A stretch of DNA of 64,000 bases from Actinotalea sp. Marseille-Q4924 (GTDB taxonomy: Bacteria; Actinomycetota; Actinomycetes; Actinomycetales; Cellulomonadaceae): contig NZ_CAKAKB010000002.1 of assembly GCF_916618755.1 (NCBI RefSeq), positions 434,001 to 498,000 on the forward strand, read 5' to 3'. A model generated the notes under the pieces. That model was not told the DNA's origin. It saw only the letters and a program-made list of their open reading frames with translations, and did not search any database. Numbering within the stretch: the first letter of the stretch is position 1; every line of letters starts with the position of its first letter. This document shows, piece after piece, positions 21,016 to 31,614 of this stretch. Position numbers and translations under genes: made by a program.

Positions 21016-21103
21016 CCAGGGCGCCCTGACCAGGGGGCACCGACCGGGGTGGACTGCCGAGGGTGCACCCACTCCCGCGGCGCACGTCCGCCAGGAGAAG
21101 GAC

Positions 21104-21142
21104 GGACGGGCCGGGGCGACGTCACGTCGCCCCGGCCCGTCC
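21104..21142. terminator. Bidirectional terminator between the TPR gene and glgB
   Basis: A perfect 19-bp inverted repeat (21104-21122 with 21124-21142) has a single central base. As RNA it folds into a stem of about 17-18 bp with a tight loop in either direction. It ends six bases before the glgB stop codon on the minus strand and about 90 bases after the TPR gene stop on the plus strand, so it serves both convergent genes. There is no T-run, as is common in high-GC actinobacteria. Confidence 0.85.
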
Positions 21143-21147
21143 TCGTC

Positions 21148-23364
21148 TCACGCGGTCGAGGGCGCCTGGTCCTCGGGGACGAGGAAGATCGCGCCGAGCG
21201 CGGGGACCCGCAGCCGCACGGAGTGGCTCTGCGCGTGCCGCGGCTGGGCGACCGCCTCGACCCGGCCGAGGTTGCCCACGCCGGAGCCGCCGTAGACCTC
21301 GCTGTCGGTGTTGAGCGCCTCGCGCCACGTCCCGCCGTGCGGCAGGCCCAGGTGGTACTCCTCGTGCACCGTCCCCGCGAAGTTCACGACGACGACGACG
21401 CTGCGGCCCGTACCGTCCCGTCGGATGTACGACAGGACGTTGTGCCCGGCGTCCTGGGCGTCGATCCACTCGAAGCCCGCGGGGTCCGCGTCGAGCCGCC
21501 AGAACGACGGCTCCTCGCGGTAGACACGGTTGAGGTCCGTCACGAGCCGGCTGACGCCGGCGTGACGGTCGTACTGCAGCAGGTGCCAGTCCAGGCTGCG
21601 GCTCTCGCTCCACTCGGCGGTCTGGCCGAACTCGCTGCCCATGAAGAGCAGCTGCTTGCCGGGGTGCGACCACTGGTAGGCGAGGAGGCCGCGCAGCCCG
21701 GCGGTCTCCTGCCACTCGTCGCCCGGCATCTTGCCGATGAGCGAGCCCTTGCCGTGCACGACCTCGTCGTGGCTGATGGGCAGGACGAAGTGCTCCGAGA
21801 ACGCGTAGACGAGGGAGAACGTCACCTCGTGGTGGTGGTAGCGCCGGTTGATGGGCTCCTCCGCGACGTACCGGAGGGTGTCGTTCATCCAGCCCATGTT
21901 CCACTTCAGGCCGAACCCCAGGCCGCCGTGGTCCGTGGGCGTCGTGACGCCCGGCCAGGCGGTGGACTCCTCGGCGATCATCATGACGCCCGGGGTGCGG
22001 CGGTACGCCGTGGCGTTGGCCTCCTGGATGAAGCGGATGGCCTCGAGGTTCTCCCGGCCGCCGTGGATGTTGGGGCGCCACTGCCCGTGGCTGCGCGAGT
22101 AGTCGAGGTAGAGCATCGACGCGACCGCGTCGACGCGCAGGCCGTCGACGTGGAACTCCTCGAGCCAGTACGTGGCGTTGGCGACGAGGAAGTTGCGCAC
22201 CTCGTTCCGGCCGAAGTTGAAGACGAACGTGCCCCAGTCCGGCTGCTCCCCGAGCAGCGGGTCCGGGTGCTCGTACAGGGGCGTCCCGTCGAACCGGCCC
22301 AGCGCCCACTCGTCCTTGGGGAAGTGCGCGGGCACCCAGTCGAGGATGACGCCGATCCCCGCCTGGTGGAGGCGGTCGACCAGGTAGCGGAAGTCGTCCG
22401 GGTGGCCGAAGCGCGACGTCGGCGCGTAGTAGGAGCTGACCTGGTAGCCCCAGGAGCCGCCGAAGGGGTGCTCGGCGACCGGCATGAGCTCCACGTGGGT
22501 GAAGCCCATCTCCAGCACGTACTCCGTCAGCTGGTCGGCGAGCTCCCGGTAGCTGAGGCCGGGTCGCCAGGAGCCGAGGTGCACCTCGTAGATGCTGAGG
22601 GGGCCGTGGTGCGGGTCGGAGGCGGCGCGACGCTCCAGCCACGCCGCGTCGTGCCAGTCGTGCGTCGACTCGACGACCACGGAGGCCGTCGCCGGCGGCA
22701 CCTCGGTGCCCTTGGCCATGGGGTCGGCCTTCTGCCGCCACGACCCGTCGGCGGTGAGGATCTCGAACTTGTAGCGCGCGCCCGGGCCGACGCCCGGCAC
22801 GAAGATCTCCCACACGCCGCTGCTGCCGAGGGTGCGCAGCACGTGGGCCGCGCCCTGCCAGTGGTTGAAGTCACCGACCAGCCGCACGGCACGGGCGTTC
22901 GGTGCCCACACCGCGAAGGACGTGCCCCGCACCTCGCCCAGGACGCTCGGGTACGTGCGGGGGTTGGCGCCCAGCACGGTCCACAGCTCCTCGTGGCGTC
23001 CCTCGGCCACGAGGTGCAGGTCCATCTCGCCGAGGGTCGGCAGGAAGCGGTACGGGTCGTCGGTGGTGGTGACGTGGTCGCCGTAGGTGACCCGGAGGCG
23101 GTAGTCGGGCACCTCGTCGGCGGCGAAGGTGGTGACCCACACGCCCTGGTGCTCGTGCTGCGCCTCGTGCTCGCCGTCCGGGGTGACGACCACGACCGCG
23201 TCGGCGAGCGGGCGCAGCGCGCGGACCGTGACGCTGCCCGCATCGAGGTGCGCGCCGAGCACCCGGTGGGGGTCGACGTGAGCGCCGGAGGCGAGGGCCT
23301 CGAGCTCTTCGCGGGCGACGTGCCGAGGTGCCGGCTGGGCCGGTGACGGGGGCTTGGTGCTCAT
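21148..23364 (-). CDS. glgB: 1,4-alpha-glucan branching enzyme
   Basis: Moves alpha-1,4 segments to alpha-1,6 positions, making branched glycogen from the linear maltosyl polymers of GlgE. The 738 residues include two N-terminal CBM48-like domains (about 30-130 and 135-235), seen in full-length actinobacterial enzymes. The GH13_9 catalytic barrel has nucleophile Asp412 (GLRVDAV), acid Glu465 (MIAEEST) and [22 protein letters not shown]-terminal beta domain ends at GAIFLVPED. The ATG follows GGGAGGG; sequence open further upstream is shadow. It is the last gene of the glgE-treS-mak-glgB operon, 88 bases after mak. Confidence 0.97.
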   Translation of the reverse strand: MSTKPPSPAQPAPRHVAREELEALASGAHVDPHRVLGAHLDAGSVTVRALRPLADAVVVVTPDGEHEAQHEHQGVWVTTFAADEVPDYRLRVTYGDHVTTTDDPYRFLPTLGEMDLHLVAEGRHEELWTVLGANPRTYPSVLGEVRGTSFAVWAPNARAVRLVGDFNHWQGAAHVLRTLGSSGVWEIFVPGVGPGARYKFEILTADGSWRQKADPMAKGTEVPPATASVVVESTHDWHDAAWLERRAASDPHHGPLSIYEVHLGSWRPGLSYRELADQLTEYVLEMGFTHVELMPVAEHPFGGSWGYQVSSYYAPTSRFGHPDDFRYLVDRLHQAGIGVILDWVPAHFPKDEWALGRFDGTPLYEHPDPLLGEQPDWGTFVFNFGRNEVRNFLVANATYWLEEFHVDGLRVDAVASMLYLDYSRSHGQWRPNIHGGRENLEAIRFIQEANATAYRRTPGVMMIAEESTAWPGVTTPTDHGGLGFGLKWNMGWMNDTLRYVAEEPINRRYHHHEVTFSLVYAFSEHFVLPISHDEVVHGKGSLIGKMPGDEWQETAGLRGLLAYQWSHPGKQLLFMGSEFGQTAEWSESRSLDWHLLQYDRHAGVSRLVTDLNRVYREEPSFWRLDADPAGFEWIDAQDAGHNVLSYIRRDGTGRSVVVVVNFAGTVHEEYHLGLPHGGTWREALNTDSEVYGGSGVGNLGRVEAVAQPRHAQSHSVRLRVPALGAIFLVPEDQAPSTA

Positions 23365-23452
23365 GGTCTTTACCCTCCCACGCTGCTCCCGGCCGTGCAC
23401 GGAGGAGTCAGCCCTTGATCGTGATGGTCCCGCGGCGTGCCCTGCAGGCCTG

Positions 23453-24868
23453 TCAGCGCGTCCGCGCGAGGAGGCGGTCGACGCCGTCCAGGGGGATGTG
23501 CACCCACGACGGCCGGTTGCGCGACTCGTAGACGACCTCGTACAGCGCCTTGTCCAGCTCGAGGGCGCGCAGCAGCCCGGTCGTGGTGCCCGCGGCCGCC
23601 CCTGCCGTGCCCGTGGAGGCCGCGGCTCCCTCCGCCACCCCGGCCTCCGTGAGGTAGCCGTCGACCAGGCGCGCGCGCGACTCCTCGGCCCACCAGGCGG
23701 AGGCGGCGCCACCGACGGCCGCGGCGTAGTCGAGGGAGCGCAGCATCCCCGCGAGGTCGCGCAGCGCGAGGTCGGGACGGTTCCGCTCCGCCTCGGAGGC
23801 GGAGGGCTCGCCCTCGAAGTCCAGGACGGACCAGCCCCGGTCGGCCGAGTGCAGGACCTGACCCAGGTGGTAGTCGCCGTGCACGCGCTGCAGCGGGGGG
23901 AGGTCGGTCAGGCGCTCGACCTCGCCGAACAGGCCCTCGACCGCGGGCGCGCGGTCCGCGAGGACCGGGGCCGCCGCGACGGCGGCCGCCGCCCGGGAGC
24001 GCAGCACCGCCACGACGCCGTGCGCGGGGGCGTTCCCCGCGGACGCCGTCGGCAGGGCCGACCGCAGCGCGGCGTGCATCTGCGCCGTCGTGCGGCCCAG
24101 GTCCTCGGCGAGGGCGCCGAACGACGCCCCCTCGGCCGCGTACCGGCACGCGAGCTCGAAGCCGTCCTCCGCGCCCAGGACGAGCTCGCTGAGGACCCCC
24201 AGGTGACCGGTCTCGGCCGCCCTCGTGGCCTCGGCGTCCCCGGGGACGGGCTCCGACCGGGACGGGTCGGCCGGCCATGCACCCGTGAGCCAGGCGAGCG
24301 GTCGCGGTACGCCGCGCCACCCCGCCTCGCTGAGCGCCAGCGGCACCTCCACGTCCGGGTTGGCACCGGTGCTGACGCCCCGGAACACCTTGAGGATGGC
24401 CGGCGGGTCCAGCGTCGGCAGGATCACGGAGGTGTTGGACTGCTCGCCGGAGAGCACCCGCATGCCGGTCAGGTCGGGCGTGCCCACGGCGTCCCCGGGC
24501 TCCGGCCGCTCCGCGGCAGCGAGCCACGCCCGCACGAACGCGGGGTCGTGGCAGCCGTCCACGACCACCGTGCCGTCCGGCGTGCGCCCGACGACGGCGG
24601 CCTCGGGCAGCCCGCCGTCGTCCGCCCGCAGGACGAGAGGGACCTGGAGCAGGGCGCCGGACGGGAGGCGCAGCAGGTGGAGCCCCACGCGCCCCTGCCC
24701 CTCGGGGTCCTCGAGGTCCAGGACGGCGACGCGCTGGAACGAGCCGGCGGTGCCCTTCGCCGGGAACCAGCGCCGACCCGGCAGCCACGACTCGAGCGCC
24801 GCCATGACGCCGTCGTCTGCCGGGGGGCGGGCGGTGAGCGGGTGGTCCGTGGTGCTGGGCGGGGTCAT
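23453..24868 (-). CDS. mak: Maltokinase
   Basis: Phosphorylates maltose at C1 with ATP to give maltose-1-phosphate, the donor for GlgE. The 471 residues show the Mak N-terminal cap ([11 protein letters not shown] at about 20-30) and an APH-like kinase core. Features are [18 protein letters not shown] (the ATP-binding lysine), the catalytic loop [11 protein letters not shown] and the metal-binding LDFEGEP, with [14 protein letters not shown] after it. In many actinobacteria mak is fused to treS (as Pep2); here it is a separate gene 56 bases downstream of treS. The ATG at 24868 follows CGGAGGTGG. The cap and neighbours separate it from other APH-like kinases. Confidence 0.95.
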   Translation of the reverse strand: MTPPSTTDHPLTARPPADDGVMAALESWLPGRRWFPAKGTAGSFQRVAVLDLEDPEGQGRVGLHLLRLPSGALLQVPLVLRADDGGLPEAAVVGRTPDGTVVVDGCHDPAFVRAWLAAAERPEPGDAVGTPDLTGMRVLSGEQSNTSVILPTLDPPAILKVFRGVSTGANPDVEVPLALSEAGWRGVPRPLAWLTGAWPADPSRSEPVPGDAEATRAAETGHLGVLSELVLGAEDGFELACRYAAEGASFGALAEDLGRTTAQMHAALRSALPTASAGNAPAHGVVAVLRSRAAAAVAAAPVLADRAPAVEGLFGEVERLTDLPPLQRVHGDYHLGQVLHSADRGWSVLDFEGEPSASEAERNRPDLALRDLAGMLRSLDYAAAVGGAASAWWAEESRARLVDGYLTEAGVAEGAAASTGTAGAAAGTTTGLLRALELDKALYEVVYESRNRPSWVHIPLDGVDRLLARTR

Positions 24869-24924
24869 GCCACCTCCGGTGGTCGGTGCGCGCCCGAGGG
24901 CTGACGGGGCGCGTGGGGAGCCGG

Positions 24925-26724
24925 TCAGCCGTCCGTGGGCGTCCCCGGCGGGTCGACGGTCAGCCAGAAGAAGTCGCGCGAGCCGAGGGTCACGAACACC
25001 TCGCCGTCGGAGCCGACCGTGGAGAACGGGGCTCCGCCGAACACGTCCCGCAGGACGTGCCCGGCCTGGCGGGGCACGTGGACCTTCGTCGCGCGCGGGG
25101 TCGCCGCCATGTTGGCGACGCACAGGACGGTCTCCTCCGGCGTCGAGCGCAGGTACGCGAGCACCGCCTCGTCGTCGGTGCGCAGGGCGGTGAACGTGCC
25201 GAGCCCGAAGGCGGGGTGCTGCCGGCGGACCGTGAGCATGCCGTGCACCCAGTGCAGGAGGGAGGCGGGCTGGGCCAGCTGCGCCTCGACGTTCGTGGTC
25301 GTGTAGTGGTGCACGAGCGACTGCACGACGGGCAGGTACAGCTTCCCGGGGTCAGCCGTGGAGAAGCCCGAGTTGCGGTCGGGCGTCCACTGCATCGGGG
25401 TGCGCACCGCGTCGCGGTCGGGCAGCCAGATGTTGTCCCCCATGCCGATCTCGTCGCCGTAGTACAGGCACGGGCTGCCCGGCAGCGACAGGAGCAGGGC
25501 GTGCGCGAGCTCGATCTCCGCACGCGAGTTGTCCAGCAGCGGGGCGAGCCGCCGGCGGATGCCGACGTTGGCACGCATCCGGGGGTCCGGGGCGTACCAG
25601 CCGTACATCGACGCGCGCTCCTCCGTGGAGACCATCTCGAGGGTGAGCTCGTCGTGGTTGCGCAGGAACGTGCTCCACTGGCCGGCGCTCGGGATGTCGG
25701 GGGTGTCGGCGAGGATGTCCACGATCGAGGTGGCGCGCTGGTCCTTGATCGAGTAGTAGATGCGCGGCATCACCGGGAAGTGGAAGCACATGTGGCACTC
25801 GGGGTCGGTGTCCGTGCCGTAGTACGGCGCGACGTCCTCGGGCCACTGGTTGGCCTCCGCGAGCATGATGCGCCCGGGGAACTCCTGGTCGACCATCCGC
25901 CGGATCTCCGCGAGGTACTCGTGGGTCCGGGGCAGGTTCTCGCAGTTGGTGCCCTCCTCCTCGAAGAGGTACGGCACCGCGTCGAGCCGGAACCCGTCCA
26001 CGCCCAGGCGCAGCCAGAACCGTGCGACGTCGAGCATGGCCTCCCGCACGTGCGGGTTCTCGAAGTTGAGGTCCGGCTGGTGGCTGAAGAACCGGTGCCA
26101 GAAGTACTGCCGGCGCACCGGGTCGAACGTCCAGTTCGACGTCTCGGTGTCGACGAAGATGATGCGCGCGTCCTCGTACCGCGTGTTGTCGTCGCTCCAC
26201 ACGTAGAAGTCGCCGTACGGCCCCTCGGGGTCGGAGCGGGAGGACTGGAACCAGGGGTGCTGGTCGCTGGTGTGGTTCATGACCAGGTCGATGACGACCC
26301 GCATGCCGCGCGCGTGGCACTGCTCCATGAGCTCGGTGAAGTCCTGGATCGTGCCGTACTGCGGGGCGATGGCCGTGTAGTCGGCGACGTCGTACCCGCC
26401 GTCGCGCAGCGGCGAGGGGTAGAACGGCGGCAGCCACAGGCAGTCCACGCCGAGCCACTGGAGGTAGTCCAGGCGCTCGATGAGGCCGCGCAGGTCCCCG
26501 GACCCCGCCCCGGTGGAGTCGCTGAAGGACCGCAGCATGACCTCGTAGAAGACGGCCTTCTTGTACCAGTCGGGGTCCTCCGCGAGGCCGCCGCCCGCCG
26601 CGGGGCGCGAGGGGGCGGACGGCTGCGGACGGGGCGGCAGGGCCTCTGCCGGGTCCACCACGCGCAGGGCGCCCGTGTCCACGGGTGCGGGGTCGGGACG
26701 GGGGGACGAGGGGGTGGAGCTCAC
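24925..26724 (-). CDS. treS: Maltose alpha-D-glucosyltransferase (trehalose synthase)
   Basis: Reversibly isomerises trehalose and maltose, feeding maltose to Mak. The 599 residues begin with a roughly 45-residue Pro/Ser-rich tail, then the GH13_16 core: [50 protein letters not shown] with the nucleophile Asp, [14 protein letters not shown] with the acid Glu, and [13 protein letters not shown]. The GTG at 26724 overlaps the glgE stop by four bases (GTGA), which fixes both the start and operon membership. GAGGA lies just upstream. Confidence 0.96.
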   Translation of the reverse strand: MSSTPSSPRPDPAPVDTGALRVVDPAEALPPRPQPSAPSRPAAGGGLAEDPDWYKKAVFYEVMLRSFSDSTGAGSGDLRGLIERLDYLQWLGVDCLWLPPFYPSPLRDGGYDVADYTAIAPQYGTIQDFTELMEQCHARGMRVVIDLVMNHTSDQHPWFQSSRSDPEGPYGDFYVWSDDNTRYEDARIIFVDTETSNWTFDPVRRQYFWHRFFSHQPDLNFENPHVREAMLDVARFWLRLGVDGFRLDAVPYLFEEEGTNCENLPRTHEYLAEIRRMVDQEFPGRIMLAEANQWPEDVAPYYGTDTDPECHMCFHFPVMPRIYYSIKDQRATSIVDILADTPDIPSAGQWSTFLRNHDELTLEMVSTEERASMYGWYAPDPRMRANVGIRRRLAPLLDNSRAEIELAHALLLSLPGSPCLYYGDEIGMGDNIWLPDRDAVRTPMQWTPDRNSGFSTADPGKLYLPVVQSLVHHYTTTNVEAQLAQPASLLHWVHGMLTVRRQHPAFGLGTFTALRTDDEAVLAYLRSTPEETVLCVANMAATPRATKVHVPRQAGHVLRDVFGGAPFSTVGSDGEVFVTLGSRDFFWLTVDPPGTPTDG

Positions 26725-28733
26725 AGGGTCCTCACGTGGATGACGTGGGCGCACTGGGCCCACGGGTCGAGGCGGACGTAGGGGCGGGCACCCCAGGCGT
26801 ACACGGCGCCGGAGAGCAGGTCGTGGGCGGCGAGCACCGGCTCGTCGCCCACCGGGGCGGGCAGGCCCAGCGCGGCGAGGTCGAGCTGGACGACGCCGTC
26901 GCGCGTGTGGTGCGGGTCGGTGTTCACGACGACGACGACCGTGTCCTCGACGCCGGTCGGCGACTGCGCCGCGGTGACCCGGCGGGAGAACGCGACGAGG
27001 GCGTCGTCGGACGTGGGGTGCACCGTCAGGCCCCGCAGCCGCTGCAGCGCCGGGTGCTCGCGCCGGATCGCGTTGAGCTGGCCCAGGAGGCGGGCGATGC
27101 CGATCTCCTCCGCGACCGCCCAGTCACGCGGCTTGAACTCGTACTTCTCGTTGTCGATCTGCTCCTCGACGCCGGGCCGGGGCACGTTCTCCACCAGCTC
27201 GTAGCCGGAGTAGATGCCCCACGTGGGCGACCCGGTCGCGGCCAGGACGGCCCGGATGGCGAAGGCGGCCGCGCCGCCGTGCTGCATGTAGGGCGTGAGG
27301 ATGTCGTGGGTCGTCGGCCAGAAGCTCGGGCGCATGTACGCGGCCGCCTCACCCGAGACCTCCGTGAGGTACTCCTCGATCTCCGCCTTGGTGTTGCGCC
27401 ACGTGAAGTACGTGTAGGACTGGTGGAAGCCGATCTTCGCGAGCGTGTGCATCATCGCCGGGCGCGTGAACGCCTCGGAGAGGAACACGACCTCGGGGTG
27501 GTCCGCCGCGATGTCGCGCAGGATCCGCTCCCAGAACACGAGCGGCTTGGTGTGCGGGTTGTCGACGCGGAAGGCCGTGACGCCGTGGTCGATCCACACC
27601 TGCAGGACCCGGCGCATCTCGTGGTAGATGCCCTCGGGGTCGTTGTCGAAGTTGAGCGGGTAGATGTCCTGGTACTTCTTCGGCGGGTTCTCCGCGTAGG
27701 CGATCGAGCCGTCGATCCGCGTCGTGAACCACTCGGGGTGCGCGGTGACCCACGGGTGGTCGGGGGAGCACTGGAGGGCGACGTCGAGGGCGACCTCCAA
27801 CCCCTGAGCCCGCGCCTGCTCGACGAACCAGTCGAAGTCCTCGAAGGTGCCCAGCTCGGGGTGGATCGCGTCGTGGCCGCCCTCGGCCGATCCGATCGCG
27901 TAGGGCGAGCCCGGGTCGCCCGGCTCCGTGCTCAGGGAGTTGTTGCGGCCCTTGCGATGCGTGGTGCCGATCGGGTGGACCGGCGTGAGGTAGACGACGT
28001 CGAAGCCCATCGCCGCGATCGCGGGCAGCCGCTCGGCCGCGGTGCGCAGCGTGCCGGAGCGCCAGCGGCCCGTCGTCTCGTCGAGGACGGCGCCCTCCGA
28101 GCGGGGGAAGAACTCGTACCACGACCCGACGAGCGCCTTCTCCCGCTGCACGAGGAGCGGGTACGTCGCGGACGGGGTCACGTACTCGCGGAAGGGGGCG
28201 GCGGCCAGGACGCCGACGACGGCCTCGTCCAGGCCGGCCGCGAGGCGCTCCGCCGGGGCGCGGTGGGTGTCCCGCAGCGCTCCGACGGCGTCCAGCAGCA
28301 CGGCGCGCCGCGCGTCGTCGACCTCGCTCCGGTCGGCCGCCCGCTCCAGCAGCGCGGCGCCCTCGGCGAGCATGAGCTCGACGTCCACGCCGGCGCCGAC
28401 CTTGATCGCCGCGTCGTGGCTCCACGTGCCGTAGGGGTCCGACCAGCCCTCGACCCGGAAGCCCCACGCACCCTCGGCGTCGGGCACGAGGTCGGCGCGG
28501 TAGTGGTCCAGGCCCTTGTTCACCACGTCCATCCGGACGCGGGAGTGGTCCGAGCCGTCGGGCGCGACGAGGACGGCGGTCGCGGCCACGGCGTCGTGGC
28601 CCTCGCGGAACACCGTGGCGGTGACCTCGACGGCCTCCCCGACGACCGCCTTGGCCGACCAGCGGCCGGCCTCCAAGACGGGCTGCACGTCGACGACGGG
28701 GATGCGTCCGACGGACAGGGGGCGGGACGTCAC
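26721..28733 (-). CDS. glgE: Alpha-1,4-glucan:maltose-1-phosphate maltosyltransferase
   Basis: Extends alpha-1,4-glucan by maltosyl units from maltose-1-phosphate, the committed step of the GlgE route to glycogen. The 670 residues start with the family's N-terminal domain ([18 protein letters not shown]). A GH13_3 core follows, with [18 protein letters not shown], the nucleophile in [10 protein letters not shown], the acid in FLSEAFTRP, and [14 protein letters not shown] 28733 is the only ATG or GTG start in this frame before an upstream stop at 28884-28886. However, the in-frame sequence between them also reads like protein, so the true N-terminus may be longer (see findings). It heads the four-gene operon. 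Confidence 0.95.
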   Translation of the reverse strand: MTSRPLSVGRIPVVDVQPVLEAGRWSAKAVVGEAVEVTATVFREGHDAVAATAVLVAPDGSDHSRVRMDVVNKGLDHYRADLVPDAEGAWGFRVEGWSDPYGTWSHDAAIKVGAGVDVELMLAEGAALLERAADRSEVDDARRAVLLDAVGALRDTHRAPAERLAAGLDEAVVGVLAAAPFREYVTPSATYPLLVQREKALVGSWYEFFPRSEGAVLDETTGRWRSGTLRTAAERLPAIAAMGFDVVYLTPVHPIGTTHRKGRNNSLSTEPGDPGSPYAIGSAEGGHDAIHPELGTFEDFDWFVEQARAQGLEVALDVALQCSPDHPWVTAHPEWFTTRIDGSIAYAENPPKKYQDIYPLNFDNDPEGIYHEMRRVLQVWIDHGVTAFRVDNPHTKPLVFWERILRDIAADHPEVVFLSEAFTRPAMMHTLAKIGFHQSYTYFTWRNTKAEIEEYLTEVSGEAAAYMRPSFWPTTHDILTPYMQHGGAAAFAIRAVLAATGSPTWGIYSGYELVENVPRPGVEEQIDNEKYEFKPRDWAVAEEIGIARLLGQLNAIRREHPALQRLRGLTVHPTSDDALVAFSRRVTAAQSPTGVEDTVVVVVNTDPHHTRDGVVQLDLAALGLPAPVGDEPVLAAHDLLSGAVYAWGARPYVRLDPWAQCAHVIHVRTL

Positions 28734-29210
28734 GGCGGGCCGTGCCTCCGGGGTGGTCGCAGGGGCGGCAGGGGCGGGGGCGGTGGCTCGCAGGCCGGTG
28801 GTGGCGGGGCCTCCGCGGCGGCCACCGTTCGGCGGGACCGGCGGCGGGGGTGCGGTCGGGCTGCTGGGGAGCGGGCGTCTGCGTCACGGGAGAGAAACTA
28901 TCGGGGCGGGAGGGGCACCGGCACGCGGGGCGGTCCCGGAGGCCACCGATCCGCAGCCCCCGAGGCCGGACGGACGGACGCCCTCCGCGCCGCGGCGAGC
29001 ACCGGTCGGTGGCGTGCCCGGTGGCTCGCGCCACCCCGACTCGCCTCGCTGACCTGCGGCGTCGTCGGCCGGGAGATGTAAGCGCTTGCACCCCGCCGGC
29101 CCGCCGGAGCGGCCCCCGGAAGGGCGCCCCGCGGCTCACCGCGCGCCCCGGCGACCATGATCCCGCTCGGCCGACGGAGTGTCGGCGTCCACGTGGTGGG
29201 CGCCCCCGGG
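28734..29210. other. 477-base intergenic region between glgX and glgE
   Basis: No complete gene is seen. On the minus strand it carries a LacI-type operator at 29077-29090 and a TAGTTT -10 candidate at 28895-28900. Seven bases after that box comes a GTG at 28887 that opens a short reading frame one base out of register with glgE. The part nearest glgX is very GC-rich with only imperfect stems, so its terminator is not clear. Confidence 0.6.
29077..29090. promoter_or_regulatory. LacI-type operator upstream of glgE
   Basis: TGTAAGCGCTTGCA is a 14-bp inverted repeat with six of seven pairs intact and an AAGCGCTT core, close to the MalR/CcpA-like consensus of maltose and alpha-glucan regulators. 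It lies about 190-340 bases upstream of the possible glgE starts. Regulation of the glgE operon by a LacI-family sugar sensor encoded elsewhere is the likely meaning. Confidence 0.6.
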
Positions 29211-31448
29211 CTACCGGGAGACGTGCACCTGCAGGGACAGCGGCTCGACGGTCAGACGGTCGCCCGGTGCCGCCGTGCGAGCACCGTCCGGGGACTCCGC
29301 GCCGGGCGACCCGTTGCCGTGACGCACCTCGGTGGGGTGCTCCGCCACGGAGTCCCACACGAGCTCCCAGTGGTCGCGCGCGCCGTCCGCGAGCGTCACC
29401 TCGACCGGGTCCAGCGCCCCGTTGATGACCAGGAGCGCCGCCGAGCCGTCGACCGTGGTCCGGATCATCTGCAGCGTGCGCACAGCCGGGTCCAGCCACT
29501 GGTCGTGCCGGAACGGGACGCCCTCGGCCGTCCGCCAGTCGAGGTCGGGCCGCGGGTCGAGGACCGAGCCGTCCGGCGCGGTGCGGGGGCGGCCGAGGTA
29601 GAAGTGCGGGGAGCGCAGCGCCGGGTACGCCCGCCGCAGGGCCAGCAGGTGCCGGGTGGTGGCGAGGAGGTCCTGCCGCCAGGGTGCGAGGTCCCAGTGC
29701 ACCCACGACGTCGCGTCGTCCAGGCAGTACGGGTTGTTGTTGCCCTGCTGCGTCCTGCCGATCTCGTCGCCCGCGGTGATCATGGGCGTACCGGCCGAGA
29801 GCAGGAGCGTCCCGAGCAGGTTCCGCATCGAGCGCCGCCGCAGGGGGGCGATGTCCAGCGCGACGGACGAGCCCGTGACCGGCCCCTCGACGCCGTGGTT
29901 CCACGAGCGGTTGTTGTCCGTCCCGTCCTGGTTGCCCTCGCCGTTCGCCTCGTTGTGCTTGTGCTCGTAGGCGACCAGGTCGGCGAGCGTGAACCCGTCG
30001 TGCGCGGTGACGAAGTTCACCGACGCGACGGTGCCGCGCAGCAGCGGCGGGTCGCTGTGGCCGAAGAGGTCCGCGGACCCGGCGAGTCGCGTGGCGAGGT
30101 CGCGCACCCCGTGGCCGGGCCGCCCGTGCGCCGCCTCGCTCGGGTCCGCCAGCCAGAAGGTGCGCACGGCGTCCCGGAACCGGTCGTTCCACTCCGCCAC
30201 CGGGGGCGGGAACTGCCCGGTCCGCCACCCGCCCGGGCCGAGGTCCCACGGCTCGGCGACGAGCTTGCGGTCGCGCAGCACGGGGTCGGTCTGGAGCGCG
30301 ACGAGGAAGGGGTGCTCGGGGTTGAAGCCGTCCGCGTCGCGACCGAGGGTCACGGCGAGGTCGAACCGGAAGCCGTCGACGCCGACGACGTCGGCCCAGT
30401 AGCGCAGGGAGTCCAGCGCCAGCTGGACGACGCGCGGGCGGCGGAAGTCCAGGGTGTTGCCGCATCCGGTGAGGTCCGCGAAGCGGGCGGGCGAGCCGCC
30501 GTCGTGCAGGTAGTAGACGGTCGGGTCCAGACCGCGCCACGACAGCTGCAGCCCGTCCGTCCCGCCCTCGCACGTGTGGTTGAGCACGACGTCCAGGAGC
30601 ACCTCGATCCCCGCCGCGTGGAGCAGGCGGACCATGCCCTTGACCTCGTCGAGCACGGCCTGGGCGCCGGCCTCGCGGGCGGCCGCCGTCGCGTAGGCAC
30701 CGTGCGGGGCGAAGAAGCCGAGCGTGTTGTAGCCCCAGTAGTTGACGAGGCCCCGGCGGGTCAGGTGGGGCTCGTCCCCGATCGCCTGGATCGGCAGGAG
30801 CTCGAGCGTCGTCACGCCGAGCGACTGCAGGTGCTCGATCGTCGCCGGGTGGGCCAGCCCGGCGTACGTGCCGCGCAGGTGCTCCGGGACGCCGGGGAGC
30901 TCCTTCGTGAGCCCGCGCACGTGCGCCTCGTAGACGACCGTCCCCGCCCAGGGCACCCGGGGGCGGGGGACGGGCGCGCCGTCGAACCGGTCGTCGACGA
31001 CGACGGAGTGGGGCACGGCGGCGCGGGAGTCCGTCGGGTCCAGCTCCGGCGCGGTCCCGACCGTGCGCCCCTGGGCGTCGACGCGGTGGCCGTGCACCGC
31101 CTGGCCCAGCAGCACGCTGCCGACGAGGCCTCGCGCGTACGGGTCCACGAGCAGCTTGGCGGGGTTGTACCGCGTCCCGGCGGCCGGGTCCCAGCGGCCG
31201 TGCGCCCGGAACCCGTAGTGCTGGCCGGCCCGGACCCCGGGGACGTGCGCGTGCCAGACGCCCAGTTCGGGGCCGGTGAGCGGGACGCGACGCTCGCGCC
31301 AGCCGTCGGGGCCGCCCGGGTCACGGTGGAGCAGGCACAGGTCCACCGCGGTCGCGTGCGAGGCGAGCACGGCGACGTCGACGCCGTCCTCCCGCAGGTG
31401 CACACCGAGCCGGTACGGGTCGGGCGAGGGCAGCGTGGGTTCGGTCAT
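29211..31448 (-). CDS. glgX: Glycogen debranching enzyme GlgX
   Basis: Hydrolyses alpha-1,6 branches of limit dextrins. The 745 residues have an N-terminal CBM48-like domain (GVWHAHVPGVRAGQHYGFRAHGRWDPAAGTRYNPAKLLVDPYA) and a GH13_11 core. The core has GVVNYWGYNT-type LVNYWGYNTLGFFAPH, VLLDVVLNHTCEG, nucleophile region GVDGFRFDLAVTLGRD, acid region KLVAEPWDLGPGGW, VNFVTAHDGFTLADLV and HNEANGEGNQDG. The ATG at 31448 follows AGGA. It is on the same strand as the glgE operon but 477 bases upstream, with its own divergent neighbour etfB. The isoamylase-like TreX cannot be excluded, but order and neighbours favour glycogen turnover. Confidence 0.95.
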   Translation of the reverse strand: MTEPTLPSPDPYRLGVHLREDGVDVAVLASHATAVDLCLLHRDPGGPDGWRERRVPLTGPELGVWHAHVPGVRAGQHYGFRAHGRWDPAAGTRYNPAKLLVDPYARGLVGSVLLGQAVHGHRVDAQGRTVGTAPELDPTDSRAAVPHSVVVDDRFDGAPVPRPRVPWAGTVVYEAHVRGLTKELPGVPEHLRGTYAGLAHPATIEHLQSLGVTTLELLPIQAIGDEPHLTRRGLVNYWGYNTLGFFAPHGAYATAAAREAGAQAVLDEVKGMVRLLHAAGIEVLLDVVLNHTCEGGTDGLQLSWRGLDPTVYYLHDGGSPARFADLTGCGNTLDFRRPRVVQLALDSLRYWADVVGVDGFRFDLAVTLGRDADGFNPEHPFLVALQTDPVLRDRKLVAEPWDLGPGGWRTGQFPPPVAEWNDRFRDAVRTFWLADPSEAAHGRPGHGVRDLATRLAGSADLFGHSDPPLLRGTVASVNFVTAHDGFTLADLVAYEHKHNEANGEGNQDGTDNNRSWNHGVEGPVTGSSVALDIAPLRRRSMRNLLGTLLLSAGTPMITAGDEIGRTQQGNNNPYCLDDATSWVHWDLAPWRQDLLATTRHLLALRRAYPALRSPHFYLGRPRTAPDGSVLDPRPDLDWRTAEGVPFRHDQWLDPAVRTLQMIRTTVDGSAALLVINGALDPVEVTLADGARDHWELVWDSVAEHPTEVRHGNGSPGAESPDGARTAAPGDRLTVEPLSLQVHVSR

Positions 31449-31573
31449 GGCGGTCCTAGTCTGCGGTACACCACGGCTGCGTCCGCCGACGGCGCACCGC
31501 CCGGCCGCACGCGACGGCTGCACGGATTCCCAGCGGGCGCTGAGGCCGGGTGGGGTGCCCGGGTCGGGGCCGG

Positions 31574-31579
31574 TAACCT
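31574..31579 (+). promoter_or_regulatory. Candidate -10 box for etfBA
   Basis: TAACCT fits the actinobacterial TANNNT -10 pattern. It would start an mRNA with a leader of about 30 bases holding GAGAAAGG before the etfB ATG. No convincing -35 is visible. Confidence 0.4.
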
Positions 31580-31614
31580 GCTCGGCGAGCTCCCCGGTGC
31601 GAGAAAGGCTCCCC

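Noticed and set aside
27349-30573. A minus-strand frame of over 1,000 codons across glgE and glgX
   Set aside because: It runs in another frame over two certain GH13 genes and reads as low-complexity Arg/Ala/Gly sequence.
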